Shown: positions 40,381 to 50,585, counted from the stretch's first letter. The stretch is DNA of 55,053 nucleotides from Desulfobulbaceae bacterium (GCA_012744275.1 JAAYIE010000091.1:1-55053); one strand, 5' to 3'. Program-made: numbers and translations. The notes: generated from the letters alone by a model not told the origin.

Positions 40381-43300
40381 ATGAGCGTGAATCAACAACA
40401 AGATAGCTCCCGGAAGGCGTGTCCCGTGTATACCCACAGCATGGGCGCGGTTGCCTGGCGGGAAACCGTGGCAAAGCCCACCGGCTGGAGAGGCCGCCTC
40501 CATGCCCTGCTGGAGAGGTTGCGCCATCAGTTCGATCCCCGTCTTAAAACGCAGCACCTGCAGCTACAAGCGGCGTTGCAGGATACCCCACTTTTTGATG
40601 CAGCATACTATATACGTAATGACCAGACCCTGGCCGCTGCTACCCTTGATCCGCTCCGGCACTACTGCACCTGGGGGGTGAGGGAAGGGAGAAACCCCAA
40701 CCCTTATTTTTTTACGTCCTGGTATCTGGCAGAATATCCTCAAGTGGGTAAGAGCGGTATCAATCCGCTCCTCCATTACATATTGTACGGTGTGCAGGAG
40801 GGTACAAACCCGAACCCCTACTTTTTTACCAGGTGGTACTTGCAGCGTTATCCCCAGCCGCAAACGCAAGGCATGCACCCGCTTCTACATTACCTCAGTT
40901 ATGGTGCGGCGGAAGGCGCCTGGCCCAACCCTTACTTTGATACATCCTGGTACAGCCGCACCTATCCTGAATCAGTCGGAACAGAACCCCTGGCCCATTT
41001 TTTGGCCCATGGCGCTGAATTTGGCTTCCAGCCCAACCCCTGTTTTGATATCCACTGGTATCAGGAGCAGAATCCCCAGGTGCGGCAGATGGGCCTGCAC
41101 CCTTTGCAGCACTACATCAGTCATGGTATGGCCGGTGCAGTCGATCCCCACCCGTACTTTGATTCCCGCTGGTATCTGGAAGAATATCTAGGGGCAGGGG
41201 AGGGCGGGCTTTGCCCCTTGGCACATTACCTGGAACATGTGGCCAGCCGCACGGTCAATCCCAACGCCTATTTTGACGTAGCCTGGTACTGCGATACCTA
41301 TCCGGAGGTACCAAAAAATAAGCTGGACCCAGTGCTGCACTACGCTCTATTTGGCGTGAAGGAGCGCCGAGACCCTGGTCCCTACTTCAGTACAGACTGG
41401 TATCTGTGGAAATATGCCGATGTCTCGGCCCTGGTCATGAACCCGCTGCTGCACTTCCTCCGTATTGGCGCGGCTGAAGGCCGGGATCCGGGCCCTTTTT
41501 TTGACAGCCATTGGTATGCACAGCAGTATCCGGAAACGGCTGCCTCTGGCCTGCCGCCCCTGCTCCATTTCCTCCGCTTTGGCCGTAAGCAGGGGAAATT
41601 ACCCTATAACCCTGAGGAAATCAGCCGCGGCAATCGTTACGCTGCCTGGAATGAGATCTTTTTTGCCTTGCAAGGAGAAGACAGAGTTCTCATGCGGCGG
41701 CATATTGAGGCCTTTGCCTATCAGCCGCTCATTTCCGTTGTCATGCCGGTCTACAATCCGGAGCCTTCCTTTCTCGTCGCGGCGATCGAATCTGTCCGGG
41801 CGCAGTTGTATCCGCACTGGGAATTATGTATCGCCGATGACGCTTCCACCGACGGGCGGATTATCGAAATATTGCAGAGCTATCAGAAAAACGATGCTCG
41901 CATCAAGGTGGTGTTCCGCACGGAAAATGGTCATATATCCAGGGCGTCCAACTCGGCCCTGGCCCTGGCTGCGGGCGAATTTGTCGCCCTTTTAGATAAT
42001 GATGATCTGGTCACTGAAGATGCCCTATTCTGGGTGATTGAGGCCCTGCAACGCTATCCTGATGCAGGCATTCTCTATTCCGATGAAGACAAGATCGACA
42101 GCAAGGGGCTGCGTCAGGATCCCTATTTCAAATGCGATTGGGATCCGTATTTATTTTGGGGTCATAATCTGATTACCCATCTCGGAGTGTATCGCCGCTC
42201 ACTGCTTGAAGAAATCGGTGGTTTCCGGGTTGGTTATGAAGGCTCCCAGGATTATGACCTGGCAGCGCGCGTGGTTAAACACTTACAGCCCGAGCAGATC
42301 ATCCATATTCCCCGGGTTTTGTACCACTGGCGCATCAGTGCAGGCAGCACTGCCGCCGGGGTGAGTGAAAAGCCCTATGCCAGGGTGGCGGCGCTTAAGG
42401 CCATCAATGAGCATCTGCACCGGCTTAATATTCCGGCCCATGTGGAGACCGCTCCGGACAAGGGCTCGGTACAGCAGGTAATTTTTGACGAATGCACCAA
42501 TCCTCCCCTGGTTTCCATTCTCATTCCCACCCGCAACGGTGCAGAGCTGGTGCGCACCTGTATTGAGAGTATCCTCGCCAAAACAAGTTATGCAGCGTAT
42601 GAGATTTTGCTTATTGATAACGGTTCGGATGAAGAAGCTGCGCTCAGCTATTTTCAGCACTTGGCAGACCAGTGCGCAGTGCGGCTTCTGCGTGACGATC
42701 AGCCCTTTAACTTCGCGCGCCTGAATAACTTGGCGGTTGAGGCAGCGCAGGGTGAAGTGGTGGTGCTTCTCAACAATGATACTGAGGTTATTCACCCGCT
42801 ATGGTTGCACAGCATGGTGCAGCTTGCCCTGCTCCCAGAGGTGGGAGCGGTAGGGGCGAAGTTATTGTATTCAAATAATACCCTGCAACATGCCGGAGTG
42901 CTTTTAGGCATAGCTGGTGGTGCTGCCCATGCATACATGGAGTTGCCCGGCGATGCCCTGGGCTACAGCAATCTGGCTTTGCTGCTGCGCGGCTATTCGG
43001 CCCTGACCGCAGCCTGTCTTGCGGTCAGCAAAAAACGCTACCTGGAAGTTGGCGGTCTGGATGAAGGACGTTTCGCCGTTGGCTATAATGATGTTGATTT
43101 CTGCCTCAAGCTGCGCGAGCGTGGCTACCGGAACGTGTGGGCTCCGCAGGCCCTGCTCTATCATCATGAATCGCTTTCCCGGGGGACAGAGGACACGCCG
43201 GAGAAGAAAGCCCGTTTCTGGAATGAGCTGTCTCTCCTTAAAAAACGCTGGCCCAATGCCTGGTACCATGATCCGGCCTACAATCCCAAACTGACGCTTT

Positions 43301-43929
43301 CCAAGGTCGATTACGACCGTACCATGCAGCCCCGGCTGGTACTAAATGCCCAGCACTGGCCCGAACCCTTTAGTGCAAGCTATGTTGCACCGCAAAGCCA
43401 GGGCCTGCGTCTCTTGCTGGTGCTGCCCAAAGATGAAGATGCCACCCAGGAAGATGCCAGAATGCTTAGACTTGCCCGTGTGCTGCTGGAAAAGGGCCTG
43501 ATCAACTCCTATGCCGCTGCCCATGGTTCCGGTTTTTTTGAGGTATCGGCCAAGGCCTGTGGCTGGTTTGATGTGGTTTGTCTGCAGGGCGCGCCCCTTG
43601 ATCTGATGTGGTTTGAACGGTCCCTGATGAAATATCTGCCGTTTCTGATCGACGTGGAGGATACCGCGCCCTTTTTAGCTGCACCCCAGCTTGAGCGGGA
43701 TAATGTGGCCTACCAGGCCCTGGTGCATGCCACGGTGCTGACCGCCCCGGATGAAGGCACGATAGATGCTTTGACGCGACTCTATGGCCTTAGCCTGGCC
43801 GAGTGCAGCCAGGTAGTGGCTGCACCGCAGAATGGAGACAGCGCGGCAAGCGCCCAGAAATGGCCAGCCTGCCTGGAGCAGGCGCACATGGCAGAACCTC
43901 TCCCGGCCTGCAGGATACGTTTTTTCTAA
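40381..43929 (+). CDS. Very large repeat-containing glycosyltransferase, two GT2 domains
   Basis: A 1182-aa protein. Residues 75-415 hold about eight repeats of some 38 residues, each with NPYF-x2-xWY, YP, PLLHY and a Gly-Glu-Gly turn. Two GT2 domains follow: SVVMPVYNPEPSF with LLDNDD (near 450-680), and SILIPTRNGAELV with LLNNDTEV and DFCLKLRERG (near 705-960). The last 200 residues begin LLLVLPKDEDATQ and look like a partial GT4 fold. It probably adds several sugars to a surface glycan exported by the adjacent permease. The GAAGG before the ATG is too close to be ideal, so the start may be at 40441. Confidence 0.85.
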   Translation: MSVNQQQDSSRKACPVYTHSMGAVAWRETVAKPTGWRGRLHALLERLRHQFDPRLKTQHLQLQAALQDTPLFDAAYYIRNDQTLAAATLDPLRHYCTWGVREGRNPNPYFFTSWYLAEYPQVGKSGINPLLHYILYGVQEGTNPNPYFFTRWYLQRYPQPQTQGMHPLLHYLSYGAAEGAWPNPYFDTSWYSRTYPESVGTEPLAHFLAHGAEFGFQPNPCFDIHWYQEQNPQVRQMGLHPLQHYISHGMAGAVDPHPYFDSRWYLEEYLGAGEGGLCPLAHYLEHVASRTVNPNAYFDVAWYCDTYPEVPKNKLDPVLHYALFGVKERRDPGPYFSTDWYLWKYADVSALVMNPLLHFLRIGAAEGRDPGPFFDSHWYAQQYPETAASGLPPLLHFLRFGRKQGKLPYNPEEISRGNRYAAWNEIFFALQGEDRVLMRRHIEAFAYQPLISVVMPVYNPEPSFLVAAIESVRAQLYPHWELCIADDASTDGRIIEILQSYQKNDARIKVVFRTENGHISRASNSALALAAGEFVALLDNDDLVTEDALFWVIEALQRYPDAGILYSDEDKIDSKGLRQDPYFKCDWDPYLFWGHNLITHLGVYRRSLLEEIGGFRVGYEGSQDYDLAARVVKHLQPEQIIHIPRVLYHWRISAGSTAAGVSEKPYARVAALKAINEHLHRLNIPAHVETAPDKGSVQQVIFDECTNPPLVSILIPTRNGAELVRTCIESILAKTSYAAYEILLIDNGSDEEAALSYFQHLADQCAVRLLRDDQPFNFARLNNLAVEAAQGEVVVLLNNDTEVIHPLWLHSMVQLALLPEVGAVGAKLLYSNNTLQHAGVLLGIAGGAAHAYMELPGDALGYSNLALLLRGYSALTAACLAVSKKRYLEVGGLDEGRFAVGYNDVDFCLKLRERGYRNVWAPQALLYHHESLSRGTEDTPEKKARFWNELSLLKKRWPNAWYHDPAYNPKLTLSKVDYDRTMQPRLVLNAQHWPEPFSASYVAPQSQGLRLLLVLPKDEDATQEDARMLRLARVLLEKGLINSYAAAHGSGFFEVSAKACGWFDVVCLQGAPLDLMWFERSLMKYLPFLIDVEDTAPFLAAPQLERDNVAYQALVHATVLTAPDEGTIDALTRLYGLSLAECSQVVAAPQNGDSAASAQKWPACLEQAHMAEPLPACRIRFF

Positions 43930-43948
43930 AACAGTTTTTTTTAACATT

Positions 43949-46354
43949 ATGTGGTCCTTGCTTTTTTTTTTAATCAACCGTCGCCTCTTTGATGGCCAGT
44001 ATTACCGGCAGCATGCCCAGGATCTGGGCTGGTACCGCTTTGTTCCCCTGCTGCACTACCTGAAGGCGGGCTGGCGCGAGGGCCGCAACCCGCACATCCT
44101 CTTTGCCAACGACTGGTATCTCAAACGCTACCTGGCGGATGCGCCGCAAAACCCACTCATCCACTATATACGCTCTGGTTGGCGGGATGGATGCGATCCA
44201 AACCCGCTCTTCAGCACCCGTTTTTTTCTGCAGCATTATGCCGCCCTGTTGCGACCAGGGCAGAGCCCCTTGGCTCTGTATCTGGCCAGATGGCAACAGG
44301 CGTCACGGATTAATGCTTTTTTTGATAGCAAGGTCTTGGCAGGGCCGGGGGCTGCTTCCCTGCAGGCCAGCGCACCTCCACCGCTTGCTGCTTGCCTGAC
44401 AAGTCCCGAAAGCACGCTCTTTCAGCCCTTCCCATTCTTTGATCCGGACTATTACCGGGAGTACAATCCGGCTGCAGCCCGTGAGTGGCCGGTGCTGCTC
44501 AGGCATTATTTTGAATATGGTGCAACCGAAGGTTCTCGGCCCAATGCCCTTTTTGATCCAGATTTTTACCGCAGAACCTATCTGGATGCAGATACTTCGT
44601 TTTTAGACACCTTCCTCCACTATGTGGACAGCGGGGCAGCCCTTGGTAACCGGCCCAACCAGTTTTTTGAGCCGGATTTTTATCTCAACCAGATGGCAGA
44701 AGAAGAAAGGTCGCAGAAGGGCCAGGCGCTCATGCACTATCTTGAGCAGGGCTGTGGCCTAGGCCTGTACCCCTGCAGCGAGGTGGCCCGGCTTGAGCGC
44801 AAGCCTGTTATCAGCATCCTCACCCCGGTGTATAATACCGAGGCCAATCAGCTCTGGCGCTGTGTTCATTCAGTGCTGGTGCAGCCCTATCCACACTGGC
44901 AGCTCTGTCTGGTGGATGACGGTAGTTCGGCGGTACATATCCGGCCTTTACTGGAAGCCTACGGCCAAATGGATAGCCGCATCCGGGTGGCCTTTCTGGA
45001 GGAAAATAGCGGCATTGCCACCGCGACCAACCGGGCAGCGGAACTGGCCAGCGGCGCATACCTGGCCTTTTTGGATCATGACGATGAACTGGCACACGAT
45101 GCCCTGTACCAGCTGGCGCTGGCCATAAATGAACAGGATGCAGACGTTATGTACAGCGATGAGAGCCTAGTCAATCTGGAGAGCAGACATCTGGATACCC
45201 TATATAAATGTGCGCTGAACCGCGAGCTTTTATACAGCCATAACCATCTCATGCATTTCTTTGTGACCCGGCGGGAGCTTTTTACGGCTGTAGGCGGGCT
45301 TGATTCCGAATGCGATGGAGCCCAGGATTATGATCTGGCCCTGAAGCTGGCGGAGAAAACCAATAAGGTGCTGCATATCCCCCAGGTGCTCTACCACTGG
45401 CGGGCCCATGCCACCTCCTCAAGTATCCACCACGAACAGAAACACTATGCCGATGAGGCCGGGCGCAGGGCGCTTGCGGCGGCCTTAAACCGGCAGCAGA
45501 TAGAGGCTGCAGCCGAAACCACGGATCTGCGTTTTTTTTATCGGGCCAGGCGGAATTTGCCACAGAGCGGGCTGGTCTCTGTATTGGTGGATGGGATCTG
45601 TGGGGATGATGCTTGTGCCGGGGTAGCCTTCCCGCCCTGGTGTGACCAGCTTGTCGCATCCTGGCCCTGGCTGGAATGGCTGTCGCTGGAGGGCTTCATT
45701 GAGGATGGGGTGGAGAGGCGGCCGCATGTGCAGCGCAATCTTGCCGCCCAAGAGGCACAGGGTGAGTATCTTTTTTTTATTGATGCAGGTATCCGCTCTC
45801 TTCGTCCTGAAAACCTGCCCGCGCTTTTGGAATACGCGCAGGATGCATCAGTGGCCATGGTTGGCGGCTGGCTGGAGCAACCTGAAAACGCACACCGACA
45901 CCGGGGTTCTATACCGGATATCGCCAACACTTCTCCCCTGTATTATGCCTCCTTTCTCCGCGATGTTTCGGTGCATCATAACCGCTTCCACTGCGCTCAG
46001 TATAGCTGGGCTGTGGCAGAGCAGCTCTGTCTGATCAGGCGCGGGCTTTTTCTGGAGGCAGGTGGCTATGATTCTGCTTATCAAACTTTGACCTTTGCCC
46101 ATCTTGATCTCTGTTTTCGCTTGTATGGGCAGGGGTTGCACCTGGTGTACACACCCTATGCTGCTGCGGTTATGGGCGAAACAAGGCTGCCGAGCGCAGT
46201 GCAACAGGTGGTTGCTGCACAAGATCGCAGTATTTTCCAACAACGCTGGCAAGCGCTCTTGCACGCTGGCAACCCTTGGTATAACCGGGGCATGCTGGCG
46301 AAGGAAGATGTTGATCCTGCTGCTTTTGCGGTTTGGATGAGCGGAACGCCATAG
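43949..46354 (+). CDS. Second repeat-containing GT2 glycosyltransferase
   Basis: I use the ATG at 43949 (MWSLLFFLIN), after the previous stop; no ribosome site is seen and a longer frame reaches 43832. The 801-aa product begins with five or six diverged copies of the same repeat (LFDGQYYRQ, PLLHYLKAGWREGRNP, FFDPDYYREYNP). A GT2 domain follows (SILTPVYNTEANQL, LDHDDE, GAQDYDLALK). The C-terminal 250 residues look like a degenerate second GT2 domain. T8 (43935-43942) and T10 (43962-43971) surround the start and could cause slippage. Confidence 0.82.
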   Translation: MWSLLFFLINRRLFDGQYYRQHAQDLGWYRFVPLLHYLKAGWREGRNPHILFANDWYLKRYLADAPQNPLIHYIRSGWRDGCDPNPLFSTRFFLQHYAALLRPGQSPLALYLARWQQASRINAFFDSKVLAGPGAASLQASAPPPLAACLTSPESTLFQPFPFFDPDYYREYNPAAAREWPVLLRHYFEYGATEGSRPNALFDPDFYRRTYLDADTSFLDTFLHYVDSGAALGNRPNQFFEPDFYLNQMAEEERSQKGQALMHYLEQGCGLGLYPCSEVARLERKPVISILTPVYNTEANQLWRCVHSVLVQPYPHWQLCLVDDGSSAVHIRPLLEAYGQMDSRIRVAFLEENSGIATATNRAAELASGAYLAFLDHDDELAHDALYQLALAINEQDADVMYSDESLVNLESRHLDTLYKCALNRELLYSHNHLMHFFVTRRELFTAVGGLDSECDGAQDYDLALKLAEKTNKVLHIPQVLYHWRAHATSSSIHHEQKHYADEAGRRALAAALNRQQIEAAAETTDLRFFYRARRNLPQSGLVSVLVDGICGDDACAGVAFPPWCDQLVASWPWLEWLSLEGFIEDGVERRPHVQRNLAAQEAQGEYLFFIDAGIRSLRPENLPALLEYAQDASVAMVGGWLEQPENAHRHRGSIPDIANTSPLYYASFLRDVSVHHNRFHCAQYSWAVAEQLCLIRRGLFLEAGGYDSAYQTLTFAHLDLCFRLYGQGLHLVYTPYAAAVMGETRLPSAVQQVVAAQDRSIFQQRWQALLHAGNPWYNRGMLAKEDVDPAAFAVWMSGTP

Positions 46355-46639
46355 TTGAACAGAGCTGTCACCTGTTACCTGTTTTCGCACCAGAACCTCC
46401 CTGTGTCGCTTTTAGCGAATGCTTCCCAGGGGTATATCATATCTCATGTACGCCTGCGCTGTATTTGCCCCATTTTCTTGCTAGAGCGGCTTTGCTTTGG
46501 GACCGGGGCGGTACCTTGAAAGATTGAGCCCATCCGACAGGCAGACCGTCCCTTTTGACCATCCCTTCACTGCTGACTCCCGTAGTATTCTGCAGAAATC
46601 ACTATATTTTCATTGTTTTTAGCTCGCGTTCACGCTTAG
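46355..46639. other. Gene-free stretch after the glycosyltransferases
   Basis: I see no convincing gene, terminator or repeat here. Confidence 0.4.
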
Positions 46640-46818
46640 GCGTACAGCGTTGTTCATGGGAATAGAGTATAATTTTTTTTGACTGTGCCCATTGCCGGAA
46701 AGGATGGATGGAGTATGAGATAGAGAACACCTGGTGTTGCTAAGACAAAAAAGTGAGTATAATTGAGATTTATTGAGCTATTATTAGATTTGCCGAGTTT
46801 GTGCTTTTGTTCATACTT

Positions 46819-46827
46819 TGTGGATAA
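46819..46827 (-). promoter_or_regulatory. Perfect DnaA box
   Basis: TGTGGATAA is the exact complement of the consensus TTATCCACA. It may serve origin firing or dnaA autoregulation. Confidence 0.65.
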
Positions 46828-47001
46828 CCTGTGCATTGAAGAATATCCCATCGTTCCCACGCCGTTTCTCTCCCCTGTATCCACCCCATCCAAAAAACAG
46901 GGTCTTAACCGGATTAGAAAATGATAAGGTCGTAGTTACAATGTGATGTGGATTGGTGGCATATCTTTTATTTTCGTCGCTCAAATCTGACCAATCCGCT
47001 T

Positions 47002-47030
47002 TTGCATCGGGCAGCCGCCTCTGCTATAGA
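47002..47030 (+). promoter_or_regulatory. dnaA promoter
   Basis: TTGCAT (47002-47007), 17 bp, TATAGA (47025-47030) give a good sigma-70 promoter with a leader of about 80 nt. Confidence 0.6.
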
Positions 47031-47118
47031 ACACAATCATTTGGGGCCGCACGCCGACAGGAACCGTAGGCGTGCAAGTAGTATTATGTAGAAACAACAG
47101 AAGCAAAGGGGCTTTTTA

Positions 47119-48459
47119 ATGCTCTGGAAAACTATTCAAACTGACATCGCCGCTGTCCTTCCGGCCAGTGAGTATGAGTTGTGGATCAAGCCGATCGTCT
47201 GTACGCAGGAACATGAAAAGGGAATAACACTTGCCGGACCGGACCGTTTTTTTTGCGCGTGGGTGGAGCAGCGTTATTTGGATTTGATCAGGGAAAAGAG
47301 TGTGGCGGCTGGTGGTAGCGATGTCATCCTTTTTCAGGTGGATGCGGGCCTAGGCGAAAAAGGAAGGGCCCCACTTGGTGTTTCGGGAAAACAGCTGCGG
47401 CTGCCGGGAGTGCCGCAGGGCGCACTCCAGTTGCGTTCCCTGCATCCGGCCTTTACCTTTGAGCAGTTTATGGTGGGTGAGTCGAATGTACTTGCCCAGT
47501 CGGCCTGTAAGGCCCTGGCTGAGAACGATTACACCTTTGGCCGCTGTCTATTCATGGACAGCACTACCGGGCTCGGCAAAAGCCATCTCACCCAGGCGGT
47601 AGTACACCAGGTACTGAGGAGCGCCCCAGCCACCCGTCTGCGCTATCTGACCGCACAGCAGTTCAGCTCTGAGATGGTTAAGGGAATCCGCAATAAGAGT
47701 ATGGACCAGTTTTCCAGGAAGTACGTGGACGATTGCGATATGCTGCTCCTGGAAGACGTGCACACCCTCACGGGTCGTAGCAAGACTCAAGAAGAACTCA
47801 ATATTGTGCTGGACTATCTTCTCAAAAGTGGGCGCCGGGTTATTTTGACCTCAGCCTTGGCCCCGGATAAAATTGAAGGATTGGATACGGATTTCCGCAG
47901 TCGTATGGCCTCGGGCCTTTTGGCCAGCATCCAGCCACCTGATTTTGCTACCCGGGTGAGTATTATCCGGAACAAGATGACTGCGCAGGGTATGCAGGTG
48001 CAGGACGATTTGGTGGAATACATGGCCGAAACGCTCCAGGGCGATATCCGTCGCATGGAAAGTGCGATCATGAATGTGAAGGCCAGGTCTTGTCTGTTGA
48101 AGATGCCGCCCGATATGCTCATGGTCCAAAAAGTTCTTGGCGACTTTGCCGGCGGAGTTGTGCCGGCAGGCCCCACGGCCAGGATGATCTGCGACTTTAT
48201 CAGTAGCCGCTTCAAACTCAGTCGAGAGGATCTGCGCTCCCGCTCAAGAAAACGCAGCATTGTCTTCCCGCGGCAAATGGCGATGTACCTCACCCGCAGG
48301 TTTACTGAACATACTTTGAGTGAGATCGGTGAGATGTATCAGCGTGATCACTCCACGGTTCTGCACTCCGTTAAAACCATTACCCAACTCATGGTACGCG
48401 ACACCTCAGTACGTGAGCAGGTAGACTTGATTGTGGACACCTTAGAAAAAAGGCGCTGA
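47119..48459 (+). CDS. dnaA: Chromosomal replication initiator DnaA
   Basis: A 446-aa DnaA with AAGGGG before the ATG. Domain I (1-75) has LPASEYELWIKPI and PDRFFCAWVEQRYL. The AAA+ domain has Walker A TTGLGKSH near 149-156, Walker B DMLLLEDVH, and the arginine region DFRSRMASG. Domain IV ends with the DnaA signature DHSTVLHSVK. It binds DnaA boxes and opens the origin. The Walker A residues differ a little from the usual GGVGLGKTHL. Many genomes of this phylum can carry a DnaA paralogue, so whether this is the main copy is open. Confidence 0.93.
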   Translation: MLWKTIQTDIAAVLPASEYELWIKPIVCTQEHEKGITLAGPDRFFCAWVEQRYLDLIREKSVAAGGSDVILFQVDAGLGEKGRAPLGVSGKQLRLPGVPQGALQLRSLHPAFTFEQFMVGESNVLAQSACKALAENDYTFGRCLFMDSTTGLGKSHLTQAVVHQVLRSAPATRLRYLTAQQFSSEMVKGIRNKSMDQFSRKYVDDCDMLLLEDVHTLTGRSKTQEELNIVLDYLLKSGRRVILTSALAPDKIEGLDTDFRSRMASGLLASIQPPDFATRVSIIRNKMTAQGMQVQDDLVEYMAETLQGDIRRMESAIMNVKARSCLLKMPPDMLMVQKVLGDFAGGVVPAGPTARMICDFISSRFKLSREDLRSRSRKRSIVFPRQMAMYLTRRFTEHTLSEIGEMYQRDHSTVLHSVKTITQLMVRDTSVREQVDLIVDTLEKRR

Positions 48460-48863
48460 GCGCAGACTGCATGCAGCAGATGGATTGCGTGGGTGTACTG
48501 AGTTTAGATGCCCAGCAGGGGGCAATAGACCCTTGCAGAGCACTCTGAGGGCAAGACCTGCAAATCTAGTCTCTACGCTAGGCGTCAGCTAACACCGTGC
48601 AAACACATCCCCGGCCAGACGAGTTCTATGGCCGGGATATGATTCTGCCCTTTCGTTGTGTTTCCAGTTCCACGTCAAGCACTGCCTCACTACCTTGGTC
48701 AGCGTCGGCCAAGGTCAGCAGACTCTACCCCAAGCCGTATCTGTAAGTATTCCTTTGCCGCATTTTTTGCCCGCCATCCTTACAGCAGTGTCTTTGATCT
48801 GGATCTGAAAGTAAAGAGGCCTGCTGGATAACCATCTCCCTTGTTAAAAGAGGGGTTGCGCCC
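48460..48863. other. Intergenic region after dnaA with an inverted repeat
   Basis: No convincing gene. An 11-bp inverted repeat (ATCCCCGGCCA with TGGCCGGGAT, 48607-48638) could form a hairpin but has no T-run. The ribosome site of the next gene (AGAGGGG) is near 48847. Confidence 0.4.
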
Positions 48864-50507
48864 ATGAAAACGAAAGCACCGGTACTCAATGTATGGCTGG
48901 CCATGGCCATGGCAACAGTCATGGCGTCGGCCCTGGTGCTCTGCCACGCCTTTGTCCAGGAATACCGGTACATTCAGTGCCAGGTGCTGGTCGAACATGA
49001 AACAGTCTTTGCCCTCTATACCGATACAGGAGCAGGGTTTAACGAAAACCAGGTTGATTATATCAGGCTCCCACCTTCCAGCCTGTGGCAATCCGTTAAG
49101 TTTAAAATTAATAAAAAAATTTTTAACAGGTTAAGGATGGATTTCGATGCACCTGATGGCAGGGTTGCCTTCAGGCAGTGCGTTGTCAATGATTGGCTGG
49201 GGTTTGATGTTGTCCCCAGCCAGTCTTTCTCCATGGTACCCCGCAACCATGCGCGTATAGAGACAGGCAAGGACAACATCATACGCGCCAGTGCGACCGG
49301 TGCAGATCCGCAACTTGCCATCCGCCTTGCCTGGTTTACCCTCATAGTCAAAAATATACAGATTGGCTTCTGGCTGGTTAGCATTGTGCTCCTCTATCCG
49401 GTGGTCACTCTTTTCCTGTATCTCCTGACCAGATTCTCCAGGATGCAGCGGGTGCAGGGGTGGCGGCCCGTAAGTGGCAGACTGCATTGTACCCTGTTGA
49501 CCGGGAGTGTACTGTGCTGGCTTCTGGCTGGTTTGGCCTACTGGTCCGCGCAGTTGCGTTATCAGCCAGTGCCTGCCCCGGCTGCAGAAGCGCCGCTCCC
49601 TGCACCTGCGTCATTTCAGGCCCAGTTTGTTGCGCTGAACCGGGCAGATGGGCTGGAGATTGCCGCCCGGCTCTATCAGGACCACAGCCAGCCTCCATTC
49701 AAGGGGAATATCCTGCTCCTGCACGGCAATTATCCCCAGGGCCAGAGTTTTCCTCTGTACCCACTTTTAGCTGAGTCCCTGGCCGAACGAGGTTACCGGG
49801 TGCTGACTATTGACTTTGCAGGTTTTGGGCAATCAGCAGACCCTTTTGCCGTCGAAACTGCAGTCAGGACTGATCTGACCAGCGAAACAGAGGCGGCGCT
49901 CAGTTATCTGAAGACCTTACCAGGGGGTGGTCAGCGGCTCAGCATCATTGCCCATTCCATGGGTGCAAACCCGGCCCTGGATGTTGGCCTCCGGGATGCC
50001 GGTGTGGCGTCCATTATTTTGATCGGCCCGCCCCGCAGGGCGGGAGACCGTTTCCTTGATGCAGTCGACCTCACGTTTTTCTGGAACTGGGCGCTGGGTA
50101 TCGGTAAGGGCCACTATAACAGGAAAGAATTTCCCTCCTGGTACACGCAGAAACTGTGGCAGGAATATTTTCTTGACCATGACATGCTGCATGCTTTGCC
50201 TGCGCTGGATAGTTGGTCGCACAAACCGGTCTATTTTATGGATGGTGGCGTGGAGCCAGGCGTGGATTTAGCCTTTTTGCGACGGTACGTACAAAAGGTA
50301 AGCGCCCCCTGTGAATACGTGACAGTGTACGGGGCTGATCATAATCTCAATTACCGTTTTTTACAGACTCCTCCTACCTACGAACCCCGCATGATACAAA
50401 CGGCAGTTGAGGTACTGGATAGGTGGTGCAATCATGAAGTGAAACCAGAGGTGCGGTTCTGGTATAGTTTTCAGAATTTTCTGCGCCTGCTGTTCCCGTT
50501 CAGGTAG
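48864..50507 (+). CDS. Membrane-anchored alpha/beta hydrolase
   Basis: A 547-aa protein. It has an N-terminal membrane helix (8-30), an unrecognised periplasmic part to about 160, two more membrane segments (about 165-195 and 215-235), then an alpha/beta hydrolase. The oxyanion strand is LLLHGNYPQG, the nucleophile elbow is AHSMGAN (Ser), and the catalytic His is in GADHNLN. TIDFAGFGQS is typical of esterase-like members. Substrate unknown. It may trim or modify glycans or lipids, given the neighbouring exopolysaccharide genes, but the link is only by location. Confidence 0.75.
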   Translation: MKTKAPVLNVWLAMAMATVMASALVLCHAFVQEYRYIQCQVLVEHETVFALYTDTGAGFNENQVDYIRLPPSSLWQSVKFKINKKIFNRLRMDFDAPDGRVAFRQCVVNDWLGFDVVPSQSFSMVPRNHARIETGKDNIIRASATGADPQLAIRLAWFTLIVKNIQIGFWLVSIVLLYPVVTLFLYLLTRFSRMQRVQGWRPVSGRLHCTLLTGSVLCWLLAGLAYWSAQLRYQPVPAPAAEAPLPAPASFQAQFVALNRADGLEIAARLYQDHSQPPFKGNILLLHGNYPQGQSFPLYPLLAESLAERGYRVLTIDFAGFGQSADPFAVETAVRTDLTSETEAALSYLKTLPGGGQRLSIIAHSMGANPALDVGLRDAGVASIILIGPPRRAGDRFLDAVDLTFFWNWALGIGKGHYNRKEFPSWYTQKLWQEYFLDHDMLHALPALDSWSHKPVYFMDGGVEPGVDLAFLRRYVQKVSAPCEYVTVYGADHNLNYRFLQTPPTYEPRMIQTAVEVLDRWCNHEVKPEVRFWYSFQNFLRLLFPFR

Positions 50508-50585
50508 TCGGGCTTCTGTTCTTTGGCCTTGCCGGGCAAGTGTGGCAGTAATGCGGGATAATACGCATCCCTTCCGGGGAACTGC

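Larger units (their letters stand above)
46640..47118. other. Candidate replication origin region upstream of dnaA
   Basis: This gene-free region holds one perfect DnaA box, TGTGGATAA (46819-46827), and two 7/9 matches (GTATCCACC at 46877-46885, TGTGGATTG at 46947-46955). An AT-rich tract at about 46740-46800 suits a DNA-unwinding element. A 7-bp inverted repeat GCACGCC / GGCGTGC (47049-47075) and the dnaA promoter lie near the gene. A location next to dnaA is usual for bacterial origins, but dnaN does not follow dnaA here. Confidence 0.5.
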
